32,878 bases of DNA from Plakobranchus ocellatus (Eukaryota > Mollusca > Gastropoda > Plakobranchidae). The DNA is taken from NCBI GenBank assembly GCA_019648995.1, contig BLXT01008494.1, positions 458,798 to 491,675 of the forward strand, in the 5' to 3' direction. This document shows positions 1 to 10,469 of the stretch, one piece after another. The position numbers and the translations under genes were made by a program. The notes beneath the pieces are model-generated. The model did not search any database, was not told the DNA's origin, and worked only from the letters and a program-made list of their open reading frames with translations. The stretch's first letter is position 1, and each line of letters starts with the position of its first letter.

Positions 1-2910
1 GATAGTTATGCTATTGTCGTTACTGAAATAAAAAAGACGAGTGGAATGATACATTGACCTATTTGCACTATTGTATATTTATATTAAATAGTATGCAACA
101 AAATAAGCGATTGTGTCAATGTGAGCTTGTTGTGTTGCATTTTTAGTAACGTGCACAAACAGGTGTGCTGTGTCCTTAGTTTTAAAACCATCTTTGTAGA
201 CTTGGTAGTGTGGATACACCTACATTACAACCAACACATGTGTTTTATTCATGATCCAATGTTATTTTAATGTCCAAAAAATTACTTTATTCTTCTTCTT
301 TCATTTAGCCAATAAAAGTGTTGCCTTTTCTTTTTGATTTTGATTTAACAAACTACATGGATAGGCTTAGGCTTATGAATAATCATTTGTTTCAATTCAT
401 CTCAGTTACTTTTAATTTCCTACAAATTAAATAAATCCATCGTGAATTATAATTTAAAATGTACATGTAACTTACACAGTCATATAGTTTATAAAACTTA
501 ATAACAAAATACATGCAATAATGTATATTAATTATGAGCCGATATGTTTGCTATTTGCTGTGTATGATGACTACAGAAATCACTTCCAGGAGAAAAAAAA
601 ATGTAGCGAAATTAATGTCACCATTGCCCTTCCTTTGGTTTAACAATATTTTCTGTATTTAAATGTGAAAAATAGAGACTAGAGATGGGTAACAGTCTGG
701 TCCTAATAATCTTTTTGATTCCAAAGCTATTTAGTGCCATTTTGAAATGTATATTCTCAAAAGTCATAGTACAAAAGTCATGGTTGTTTTGGTTCATTTG
801 AACCAAGAACCTTGTGCAGTGGTGATGGTGCTTATGTGCTTAAAAATGGAGCTAGCTAGAAAGTGTGGAAAAAAAAAAAAAAGGTTGAGTGACCTCACTT
901 AGGTGAAAAAGTATCCTCAAAGTCTCTTGCACATCTCAGCCATACAAATTCAGTTCCATCCATGTGTGTTGTCTAGTGGCTTTAATAAAATAACGTAAAG
1001 ATCCACTTATCCATATGATTGATATCCTTTATTATTCAACTTTTTTGCGAACTGGGGTATGTAGTGAAAAGATCTACTCTGTCAAAGTGTTATCGAGTTA
1101 TCTCTTATGTCTTTCAATTACAAAAACTACGTGTACAATCACTAGGGGTATATTTCTTGAAAAGTGTAGCAGCGTCAACTTAAGTGAAAACTAAACATAT
1201 ATTATATATCAATTATGACAGACAAGATTGATCAATGACAATAGCAACAAATACAAAAAAAACAAAAAAAAAAAACAAAGAAAGATTTCACACAAATACA
1301 CACATGTTGTCTCTAATTTAAAACTTTCTTGTTGGTTTTCTTTCCATCTGCCACTAAGAAAAACAAAGGATCTTCCATTTTTTTTTTTTATTTAATTTTT
1401 CATTGAACATCAAATGCCAAATGGAAAACTCATGCCCAAAATATCCACAGCACACACAAAACAACAGCACTAATAGCAAATCTGTTTGATAAAGTCCAAC
1501 CTTTCATTCAACAAATCAACATCATTGGCTGGCGCAGAGTCTGAGAATCAATAGTCACATCTTTCAACAAAATAAATCAAATTTTTCAACAGAGAAGATC
1601 ACTGCATCTCTTGATTTATTGCTCATGAACTCTAACTTCTTCAGTTTTAATAAGTTAGGAAAGTTGGGTGCACCTAGCTTGTTTTGCCTTCCTTTTTCTG
1701 ATTTTCACTTTTCTCCGACTGTGCAAGCACACAAGTGGGTCTTAGGCAGCGGAAATTTCTTAATTCCTAATTTATTCAGGTTTCACAGGGATAGACAAAA
1801 CCTTCAAATTAACAGGATGTGAATCATCCTGTTTAAAGTTTATCAACATCATTAAGAGAGTGGTATAAAAACGTATTTACTCCAGTCCACAAAAGCAATG
1901 GCTTCATCAAATTTAAAACATTAAGGCCTTTTGATTTGGGATTATGGTGTCAACCATACCAAAGCCTACGAGATGACAAAATCCTAATACCTTGAGACGG
2001 ACAACAGATAGCATCAGCTAAATTAAAAATTCGGCTTTTGAGGTCTCTCCTATACCTTATCATGACCATAACAAGTCTATTGTACTATGCATACACTTTT
2101 GATTCTGCAAAGGAATGACAAGGTTTCTAATAATAGAATCTAAATATTGATCAGTCTACAAAATGAATAAACTTAAAACTGTTTTGATGTATGAAATTTT
2201 AAATTTGTCAAAGCCAAATCAACACTGAAACTGTATTATTTATAGAATTAAATGAAAAGAAAATCCATTTTTCAAAAATAATCAGAAGCAGCCAGAGTCA
2301 CCGATGCTGTACAGTCTTCTTCTCTGAAATAGTGAAATAGGGTTGTTGAACTGATAAAACTTAAGATATCACACTCTCAAGCAAAAGTCTATTGACAAAC
2401 ACAAAAATTTTGTTATAAACTTACAGAAAGTACTTAGGATTGCAAGCAAATATCTTCTCAGCCTGTTTATTCTAACTTGAAATTCGATGCACGGAAAAAA
2501 AGAGGATAATAATAAAACAGAATCTATACATTGCCTATGACTTGAATTTAATGTTCCCCCAATTGAAGTTAACAAGACACAAGTTCACAGCTATTGAAAA
2601 TAAAATATACCTTGTATTAAAAAAAAAAAAACTGAGAAAAAAAATTTAATTAACCTATAATTTGGCATATTTTTCAGTCAACCAAATACATGTACTTAAA
2701 CAAATGATGTGAAAGAATCCATTTTCAATAAAAAAAAAAATTTAAAAAAAAATAATAAAATCATTCACTCATTCACTTGTATCTTATCTTCACACACAAC
2801 ACAACTGTAAGAGTTCATCATCTATGTACAATGGATTGCCTTTCAAGACCTCATGTAAACTTTGATCTCTGTGAACCCCTGGCCCTGACCCTCAATGCCC
2901 TTGACAAAGG
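1..2910. other. Gene-poor flank containing the PFDN6 3' UTR
   Basis: No recognisable exon on either strand. The PFDN6 3' UTR must start at 2910 and run leftward. An AATAAA on the minus strand at 2471-2466, about 440 nt after the stop, is a possible poly(A) signal; others occur near 1770 and 1390, so the end is unresolved. Long A or T runs (for example 870-882, 1257-1280, 2618-2631, 2730-2760) look like old poly(A) insertions or simple AT drift. The short ORFs here (1619-1822 plus, 618-806 minus, 2369-2575 minus) have no coding character that I can see. Confidence 0.5.
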
Positions 2911-3031
2911 TTATGCCTTGGCTGCGGCCTTGACCTGAGCTTGCTGGAACTGTTGCTGAAGCTTGTTCAGGTTCTCCCTGTGGGTGTCGGCCGTCTTCTC
3001 CAGGTCTTTGATCAGCTTCTCATGTCGTTTC
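2911..3031 (-). CDS. PFDN6: PFDN6 coding exon 4 (last)
   Basis: Encodes the end of L87 and residues 88-126, then TAA (2913-2911). It is a charged heptad-like helix ending QQQFQQAQVKAAAKA, like the human C-terminus. It is clearly richer in G+C than its surroundings. The acceptor is GGTTTGCAG. Confidence 0.94.
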
Positions 3032-6000
3032 CTGCAAACCAACAACAGGATGCATGCATGACTCTGTACATTACTAACCATCTGGTTGATAACTGATCAA
3101 CAATGTTAACCAGCCTTTATTATTTTTTCAAACATAGTCTTTTGTTAATCAATATCCCATGCCTATCAGGTATGGCTATTTGGTGAGATATACAGAATTC
3201 CCAAAGACAGGATGATAGAAAATTGATATTGGAGTCATCATTGAAAAATGTATATATTATTTTTGGTAATGTAGAATATAAATAATCAGCATATAAAGTT
3301 TACATTCTCACAATTTTAGACCAATATTCATTCATTGTGCTTAATTCAAGACAGCCAGTTAGACAAAGAGATGAGCATTTTCAATTCTTTACAACACAGC
3401 CCAGTACTGTTAGAAAGTACCAAGTCATAAAAATTAAAAAATACTATTGAAGAATTTCAACAACTAAAATTTCAGGGACTAAAGAAATCAGCTAGGTGAC
3501 AACCTATTTTGCTTAAGCTGGAGTAATTTCTAAAGATTAACTGACAAAAAGCATTATCGCCCGCCATCGCTCTTTATGGGTGTTGGCAGGAACGCCCGCT
3601 ATCGCCCGTTGATACTTGACTATAGCATACACTTTTAAACTACGGAATAAGCCCATTTATTTTCTTTACAGTGGCTGAACCTTAATGGTTTCTGTTGCTG
3701 GAAGAGATCTACTTTCGTTTTCTGTTTACTGTTCTGAAATTGAGGGGATGGTTACCGAGTAACCATTTTTCAAAATGACCTTCAACTTGCTCTCACAACC
3801 GACTCACAGATCGAGAAATAAAGAAGATGAAGATGTGGGTAGCCCTGTAGATGACATTGATGATGAAAGTAATGTTGATTTTGATGTAGAGGAGGGAGAA
3901 GGTGATGGGCTAAGTCTAGACTCTTCCGACAATAATGAATCTGAGTGTAGATCTAGATCTAGATCTAGGTCGAGTCCTAGCCCCACTGCCGAGGTAGTGT
4001 TGTCAATTTTTTTCAATATCCCATAATATCACTAATACTTAGTGTTATATATCATGTGAAAGTGCATCCAATCTTCTATTTTTTGGTGTTTGAATTATAT
4101 TTGTACCTTCCTTGGTTTAAAATTTGTGACAATTTTTGTAAAACATGTATTTTTGCACATTAGAATTATGCCCCTTACACCCGCCATAGGCCATTACTAA
4201 TTCTGAGCTGGGCCAGCCCTCTATCGGTTAAAAAAAAACAAACAAAAAAAAACAATTTTGAAGACTCAAAATTATTTTTGCTGAGCTAAGCCATATATTT
4301 TGCTTTAAATAATGGTGTTTTATTGCATAAAATGAAGACTAACTATTGAAGTGAAATCAGCACAAGTACTGATAAGCCTTAAAGGAATAAAAACTTGGGC
4401 ATAAGCTCTGATTTTTATGTCTGAATAATCTGCAACTTCAGCATTTAAACAAGTCCTGTGGGAAACACCGCAGATTGATTGAGCTACAGTAGATACTGTG
4501 GTGCATGCATTGTTCATAAAACTATAACTTACAATTCCCCATTGATGTAGTCTATTCGTTTCTGCACATTTTGTTTTGCTTCTTTTAGATCTTGTTTGAT
4601 AAGAGCCGGACCAACCATTTTGAAAACTCCAGCTCCATCTTCAAGTCGATCCAACTCCTGGGGGAAAAAGAAAAAAAAAGAAGAAAAAAAATTTGAGGGA
4701 GCGCTATTTAAAAAAGAAAAAAATTGGAAAAGTCAACTTGAAGCCAAGAATTCCCTGAATGATAACAAAAACACACAAAAAAATCATTTTCATACAAATA
4801 ATATAATTAATAACTGCATTAGGTCCATATGAATAAAAACAAATTCACATTAGGCCTCTTTTGCATCCTCTGCAGGATTTTTTACATTCTCCCCTATATC
4901 TTCACCAGGAAGAGATCTGAGAAATCTGATGAAAATTTTTTTACCAAATTGAGGTAAATTATTTCCCCTGGAGAAAACTAAAGAGGCTACACTATTTAAA
5001 AACAAAAAAAATTGAAAATCCCTTTTCATTGACATTCATGTATTTGATGAATAACTATCCCACTTCCATGCACAGCACTCTCTGAAGCACATACAATGAA
5101 CAGATTTGAGGATTCACAAAGACCCACAGGCAGGCAGTGAGAAAGTTAATCAATAAAAAAATAAAGAACTGGACAACTGCAAACTCAACTTAATATATGC
5201 TTAATTAGATTAACAGCGGTTTGCAATTACACCTTTCGCCTTTTGGCCTCTTATGATTTAGTTTCAGGGTTTTCATTTCTCAAAACAGTTCATAGATAGT
5301 TTATAACAGGGAATGCAACAATTGTGAAACACAAACAATACAAAGATATGTTTGAGATGCAACCCTATGAAATCATTGAATGAATAAAAAAAATAGCACT
5401 AATTTGTTCTCCCCCCCCACACACACACACACACAAAAAAGCATTAGGCAAGAAAACTGCTGGACAAAACACACCTACCTCTTTCACTAGAGTGTTTTCA
5501 CTGAGTTGACCTTCCAGCTGTTGTCGCAGCCCGATATGTTTTGCTACATCTAAACAAACAAAAAGATTTTTTAAAAGTTTACAAAAATTAAAAAAACAAA
5601 CAGGAACTCAAATGTTACTGACTAAACTTTTAATACATTTTTCTCTAATTCAAAAAAGTCTGCTGCCTACAAAATTTTTTTTTTTAACATTTTTATTTCT
5701 CTCAAATATTTTAAAAATGATCCAACACATGACAAGGTTGAGCAATTTGGGAATGAAAAGGGATATCACAGCCCATATGATTTTTCTGCCTTATGGGTTT
5801 AAAGAATTCACAACAATATCCTCCATACAGTTTTTGTATGTGGTGCCCCAATGAGGAAATCCTTCCAATATTGGTGTTATTGATTCCACCATTGCCTAAG
5901 GATGTCCAGGGGACATAATTAAAAAGACCGACTAACATACAGTTATGTGATTATTTAGTTACATCCCCTACTTGACGCATTTTTTTTTTTTCTTGGAAAG

Positions 6001-9000
6001 GGGGGTGGGGGAGGGGGGGACACACAAGCCCAGGTTCTTCACAAAAATCACTGGCAAGTATCTGTACTTTTATATTCACTGCTAAATATGCCATGTTTGA
6101 CTCTTGAGACTCTATATTTGGCCCTGAGGCCTTTTTTCAAATGGGGCAAGTGGGAGGAAGTGTGATGAGTTTGGGAGGAAGAAGGGAGAAGAAATGACAT
6201 GGAACTTACATTGACTATTTACTAGATGAAATAGACGAGTATGAAACGTGCTACTTTCACACAAAAAATTAAGAGGACATGGGTGTAAAATTGCATATAG
6301 ATCTACTTTGTTTGAAAGTAACACTATGAGACTATATGTGGCTATATCCAGTACTGCTGCAAATACCAGCGCCACCACAGACCTGCTATTTGCAGTAGTA
6401 ACCGTAAGAACTTAGTGTTACAGTCTACACCCACTAGAACTAATCTCTAGGCCTACCAAAACTGAATGAATAGTCTTAGGCCTTGAAATGCCCAAAACCT
6501 AACGTGGGACTTATTTTGATATTAAAAAATCTCACCAAATCAATAATTGTTTATCTAGGTTTACTTTCTCCATCCAGGGCACGAGGGTCTGGGTTATGCT
6601 AATTATTGTTATAGATACCAGGCTGCCTCTGATATATAGCGTGTTTATGAGGAAAAATAAGAAGCAACAAAGTAGTTTTAATACACTAATAGTGCTTCTA
6701 CTGCTACTGATACTACTAGTAATCTTCCTCTTACTACTACAACACTTCTGCTGATATCAATAACAATAGAAACACTACAGCTACAACCACTATCACTATT
6801 ACTACTATTACAAATACTACGACAAATAAATAAATTTTTTAATCACAAAAAATACTAATACCCTCACCAATAATTATTACGGTCATGAACTTACTCATTG
6901 TTCACAATACTTGAAATAATAAAATGTGCACTGCTGCCCTGCCTTGTTAGGATATTTGTGTTTTAGACTGTTATGGAGCCAAGTTGTGAAATATTATAAA
7001 ATGGATAATATAATGAAAGTGAAGAAATTGTCTTTTGAATTAGATCCAGCTATGTCACAATGAAATTCACAACAAAATAATCAACACACATGACTAGATT
7101 ACATTTATACCAATATTTATTGTGACCGTGCGGCTGCATAATTTTGGTGGGCCCAGATCTAGACATAGTGTAGGTCCACAAGCAGGAACACAACCTCCCG
7201 CACCCAATTTGCAAGCTTCAACCGTTATCAATTCAAGCTATTATTAGTATTCAATTTTCCTTCCTACAAAATAATTGTTGAAATTCGCCTAAACTGAAAT
7301 GATATTGAATCTAGGACAGTTTACATTGGGGTAATTCTCAATTCGTTTCAGCATTTTAGTTAATGGTTTATCAATCACTAGGGCAACGATACTAACAAAG
7401 GAAGCGGTACTCCACTTATGGCTGATTCATAAAAATCGATCACTTTGCGTAGTTTGATCTGATTTTCCCATATGATGATAAATTTCTCGACTTTATGTGG
7501 TCCTTCAAAATATAATTTTACACAACTTGAAATAGAAATATTCGAAAAAATTTGCTGAAAAATTGGTTTTCTGCTATATTTTCGCATCCGTAAAACAGAC
7601 TTTTAATATACTTTTGATATGGCAAGTCAGGTCATTAGTCGCAAGTGACGCCAGGAAATAAGGGAAATAAGTGAAAGCAAAGGGGTTTCGAATTTCAAAT
7701 CAAAATTAAAACAGTCTTGTCGTTTAAAAAATATGAAAAATATCTAAAAAAATCATCTAAAATCAGACTTAACCACATATCACGATTTGGGTAAAATCTA
7801 AAGAAAAGAGTAAAATTGGGGTAAGCGTATCTTTAACTAAGTGAAAACTGGTAATATTGATTATTTACAATGCTTTGGCGTCCTTAAAATGGTAAAGTCT
7901 ACAATGTTATTTTTGCAGATTATAAATGATATACAGATACATGTGTTATTAAAATGTATTTTGTTCAATTCTTATTCAGCCCTGCAAGTGTTAAGTTTGC
8001 TACTGTCGATTCTTATGGTTAATTGGTGCCTGTATCAAAGGAAGCCATAAAAGTGACAAGCTAGTTAAAATAAATGTATATTTCCGCCACAAATCAGGTG
8101 AAATTGTCTGATTCAAAATCAGTTAAAATTGGGTTAGGTAAGGCAGATTGCTCACTGGGTTTACATATTTAAAAAAAAAAGTCTTTTCTGAATCCCAGCA
8201 GAGCTAATAATTTCATTACATGACTTTTCTTTAGTTTTTGCCATCCCAGTACAATAATGCAACTGTTTATAACAACACTTGTACTAACTTCAAAATGTGT
8301 TTATGTTGGGCATGAATTATCAATTGTTGCTGATAATTGTAAACAAGGTTTATTCTGATCAAAAAAAAAAAAAGAGAAAACCAGTAATGGACGACAATGT
8401 ATGACAATAGTATCAGTAAGTTAACATTGAGCATTAGTTTGACAATTGAAAATAATAGTTACTACTGTACTCTTTTGCCTTGTGATTTACTTAAAGTAGC
8501 TAACAACACTTACAACAATCCATAACTCTTCATACTGAGAAGTTAAGGATAATAGTATGATTGATTAAAAATGACATACACACACGTTTGTGTGTATATA
8601 CGTGTGTATTCATAATGCAAATCGTTATGTATGCCAAATATAAAACAATCTTCTTTAATAAAAAAAAAAAAGGAAAATGATCAGCATAATAAAGCTTTTT
8701 TAAATTGAAATCAGCTGTTGTCACTAATTTTTTAATTTCAAAATAATTACATTCCTCTTTGCAAATGCTAGAATTAAAACAAACATTTCTGGAAAATGTG
8801 TTGTGTCCCACTGTATATTTTATTATTACAAAGGGGTTCAAGATATTCTACTGTAAGTTATAACACAGAACACACATACATGTATATTAATAAATTCACC
8901 AATCTCCCCCACCCCCCCCAAAAAAAAAAGTCACGCATAACACGCCCGTATTGAAGGTGCATTATTTAGCCCTCCATGACTATTAGTATTAATTTGTTAT

Positions 9001-9711
9001 CATCTGGTCGCGTAAACCAAATAACACAATCGAGATAAGTGTAGCGCGATATTACCCTTTTCCCCCACCTGTCTTTTTTTTTTTTTAAATATTGCAGCTG
9101 GTATTCATAGACATTAAATTTTTATTTTATATCCGCTTTCAGTAAATTACAGGGCATTAATAGATGCAAAAATTCATCAACAAATAAATAATCGCCTGTC
9201 ACAGTTGTAAATAAATTTTATTAGAGAGATCCTCTATTTCTTGGACCTACATTTCATTCACACCAATAGAGATTTTTACTACTCCCATCTCTATTCTCGC
9301 ATCCCACTTTCGTTTTTACCAAGAGATAACTCTGTACAAACCAATAGTCAGCGCAGCTGCAAATAGCAGTATGGGCGCAGTAAGTATTTCCAGCAATGGT
9401 GAAAATAGGCCAGTGGGACGCAATGTATGTGCAGGAGTCCTGAAAATAGTTGAGGGGAAAGCAACTCACTATTTCCACCGGTACTGGAAATATACAGCCT
9501 TACAGTATAAAATTGCCCTCGCCATACGCCCATAGGCCGCTTCATTTCGTCGGTAGCTTGTAAAGATAGATCGTCCCCGGATCACCTCCCGAAAAATCTA
9601 GATTACATAACCATTCATACCAAGACAATTATAATGTAAGAATTAACCTTTTTGGACAGTTTGAAACTTGTCAAGTTCAGATTGTAACCGTTTCTGTGCT
9701 CCTTCGGCCAT
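2911..9711 (-). CDS. PFDN6: Prefoldin subunit 6, four coding exons (complete)
   Basis: Beta-type subunit of the cytosolic prefoldin hexamer, which binds nascent actin and tubulin and delivers them to CCT/TRiC. Coding exons on the minus strand are 9711-9648, 5549-5479, 4657-4533 and 3031-2911. They total 381 nt, 126 aa plus TAA; human PFDN6 is 129 aa. All junctions are GT-AG and phases join (1, 0, 2). The product starts MAEGAQKRLQSELDKF, like the family N-terminus MAE.IQKKLQ. An N-terminal coiled coil (about 5-40) is followed by the beta-hairpin signature VFKMVGPALIKQD (56-68), then RIDYINGEL and a second coiled coil rich in K, E and Q (about 80-120). This helix-hairpin-helix plan is typical of beta prefoldins. 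The start codon is the only good ATG in frame, and divergent SURF1 begins 692 bp away. Identification is from remembered family similarity; exon ends are read from splice consensus and frame. Confidence 0.95.
3032..4532 (-). other. PFDN6 intron 3
   Basis: A 1501-bp GT-AG intron. Most is AT-rich, but roughly 3553-4220 contains GC-richer patches: repeated CGCCCGC/CGCCCGTT words near 3560-3610 and CACCCGCCATAGGCC near 4178. These bracket an acidic/RS-rich ORF at 3775-4026 on the opposite strand. This could be an inserted element, but I could not establish clean terminal inverted repeats or target duplications. Confidence 0.6.
3775..4026 (+). other. Unidentified acidic/RS-rich ORF (83 codons), possibly an exon
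   Basis: The open frame begins MTFNLLSQPTHRSRNKEDED, continues with a strongly acidic D/E-rich stretch (about residues 16-45), then SRSRSRSSPSP. The RS block is an AGATCT hexamer repeat (about 3949-3969). A possible donor GAG|GTAGTG follows codon 72, after which the frame becomes hydrophobic and stops. Composition is unlike the surrounding AT-rich intron. The opposite strand is also open (3804-4016) with an LDLDLDLD run, as expected from the hexamer repeat. I do not recognise a family and see no partner exon downstream. It could be a first exon of a nested gene, part of a transposable element, or chance. Confidence 0.25.
4533..4657 (-). CDS. PFDN6: PFDN6 coding exon 3
   Basis: Encodes residues 46-86 plus two bases of L87. 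It carries the hairpin signature (VFKMVGPALIKQD) and the KRIDYINGE stretch entering the second coiled coil. Acceptor TTTTTCCCCCAG, donor GAATT|GTAAGT. Phase 0 in, phase 2 out. Confidence 0.94.
4658..5478 (-). other. PFDN6 intron 2
   Basis: An 821-bp AT-rich intron with several A-runs (4665-4700) and a C8 followed by (AC)n microsatellite at 5411-5434. I see no gene or structured element. Confidence 0.7.
5411..5434. repeat. C8-(AC)n microsatellite
   Basis: Eight C residues run directly into about eight AC dinucleotides and then an A6 run, within PFDN6 intron 2. Confidence 0.85.
5479..5549 (-). CDS. PFDN6: PFDN6 coding exon 2
   Basis: Encodes the rest of D22 and residues 23-45, including LRQQLEGQLSENTLVKE, which parallels the family segment ending in a conserved ENxxVKEEL. 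The acceptor is preceded by a T-rich tract ending TTTGTTTAG; the donor is GAG|GTAGGT. Phase 1 in, phase 0 out. Confidence 0.93.
6000..6019 (+). repeat. G-rich tract with G-quadruplex potential
   Basis: Runs of 6, 5 and 7 G residues separated by single T and A bases give more than four G3 tracts with very short loops. It lies on the strand opposite the PFDN6 transcript, so the transcript carries the C-rich complement. Confidence 0.6.
6352..6400. repeat. Inverted repeat, 16-nt arms
   Basis: Arms 6352-6367 (TACTGCTGCAAATACC) and 6385-6400 (GCTATTTGCAGTAGTA) are complementary with two mismatches around a 17-nt spacer. It can form a hairpin in either transcript; no function is evident. Confidence 0.6.
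6691..6822. repeat. Degenerate ACT/TAC trinucleotide tract
   Basis: About 130 bp dominated by ACT, TAC and ACA triplets with many interruptions, an aged trinucleotide microsatellite in PFDN6 intron 1. Confidence 0.6.
8577..8596. repeat. TACACACA/TGTGTGTA hairpin
   Basis: Perfect 8-nt inverted arms flank CGTT, followed by more TG/TA alternation to about 8608. This looks like a CA/TG microsatellite junction. Confidence 0.65.
9648..9711 (-). CDS. PFDN6: PFDN6 coding exon 1
   Basis: Encodes residues 1-21 plus the first base of codon 22. The ATG is at 9711-9709. The donor reads AAAAAG|GTTAAT, a weak match to consensus, but the phase-1 junction fits exon 2 exactly. Confidence 0.93.
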
Positions 9712-10403
9712 GTTGAAACTATGCTGTTTGCTAGCTCAGAAAGCTGGACATTTCACGCGTCAAAATTACAAAATGATTTTTTTTTTTTAATCAACGATTA
9801 CGAATCTTTGATTTCTTTCAATATTGGTTCTAGTCTACCCATGACCTCTGACTACTGAGAAAAAATATCTACATTGACCATGTCTTCAAGGGATGCTACT
9901 CTTGACAATCGAATAGCTCTAAGTAGTTTCTATAGTTTCGAGAGCTTCACTCTGCCGTCTGATCTGAATCGTCTCGGTCAGCTGTTATGAAAATTACGGT
10001 GACATTCTGAATGAACCATAATAGCAATTAGTGCTTTAAAAACTTTTACAGGGAAATAATGCTTTGAAGCAGACATCACAGCCAGCCATAAAATCTTACA
10101 AAAATGCGATCAATCCAGCGATAGAGTCTGTCCATCTAGAAAAACGCTCTGAGTGATAGCTAGATTCTAGATCTACTATTAGTACTAATACAAGTAGTGG
10201 TTCCAGAAGAACTTACCGTACGGAGGCCCAACTGTAAAAGGTCAATAATTGATGGCATCATAAACTGTGGGGTTTTTTTCGGGCCTTTCGAGACTTTTGA
10301 GTTTATTGATTACATAAAGAATATCAAGTCCTGTTATTAGTCCAAGGCACAAAAAAAAGACTCTTGGAATTAGCAAATCAATCGATTCATTGACGCAGTT
10401 TCA
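9712..10403. promoter_or_regulatory. Divergent PFDN6/SURF1 promoter interval
   Basis: 692 bp separate the minus-strand PFDN6 ATG (9711) and the inferred plus-strand SURF1 ATG (10404), so both 5' UTRs and core promoters should lie here. Visible elements include an inverted CCAAT box (ATTGG at about 9828) and TGACG half-sites such as that near 10391. I see no TATA box placed convincingly for either gene. Both genes are housekeeping in other animals, which fits a shared bidirectional promoter, but transcription starts are not visible from sequence. Confidence 0.5.
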
Positions 10404-10469
10404 ATGGCCCTTTCAACCCACAGACGGCTGCACTCATTTCTTCTTATGTGCTGCAGTTCTTTCAAACGG
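10404..10469 (+). CDS. SURF1: SURF1 coding exon 1 (inferred)
   Basis: Encodes residues 1-22: [12 protein letters not shown], then a Leu/Cys/Ser stretch ending SSFKR. There are no acidic residues and several Arg and Ser, as expected of a mitochondrial targeting signal. The donor CGG|GTAATT is phase 0 and joins exon 2. It brings the total to 301 aa, next to 300 in human. Chosen over the tiny alternative at 9987-9998 and over an internal ATG at 11088 because of presequence character and length; it remains an inference. Confidence 0.7.

Larger units (their letters stand above)
5550..9647 (-). other. PFDN6 intron 1 (4.1 kb)
   Basis: A long AT-rich first intron. It contains a G-rich tract (6000-6019), a hairpin-forming inverted repeat (6352-6400), an imperfect ACT/TAC trinucleotide stretch (6691-6822), a CA/TG palindrome (8577-8596) and many A or T runs. 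ORFs such as 8530-8841 (minus) and 9254-9545 (minus) show no recognisable domain, and I treat them as chance. Confidence 0.7.

Noticed and set aside
1619..1822. 67-codon plus-strand frame downstream of PFDN6
   Set aside because: No recognisable motif, no neighbouring exons, and it overlaps the likely PFDN6 3' region antisense.
8530..8841. 103-codon minus-strand frame in PFDN6 intron 1
   Set aside because: No domain, low-complexity AT-rich composition, includes a CA/TG microsatellite, and would be retained intron.
9880..9976. ORF starting MSSRDATLDN as a SURF1 first exon
   Set aside because: Its plausible donor leaves phase 1, which does not match the phase-0 start of exon 2.
9987..9998. Alternative SURF1 first exon encoding MKIT with a phase-0 donor
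   Set aside because: It would also join exon 2 in frame, but it gives a short start and a weak donor (ACG|GTGACA), and the exon at 10404-10469 gives a much better targeting sequence and family-typical length.
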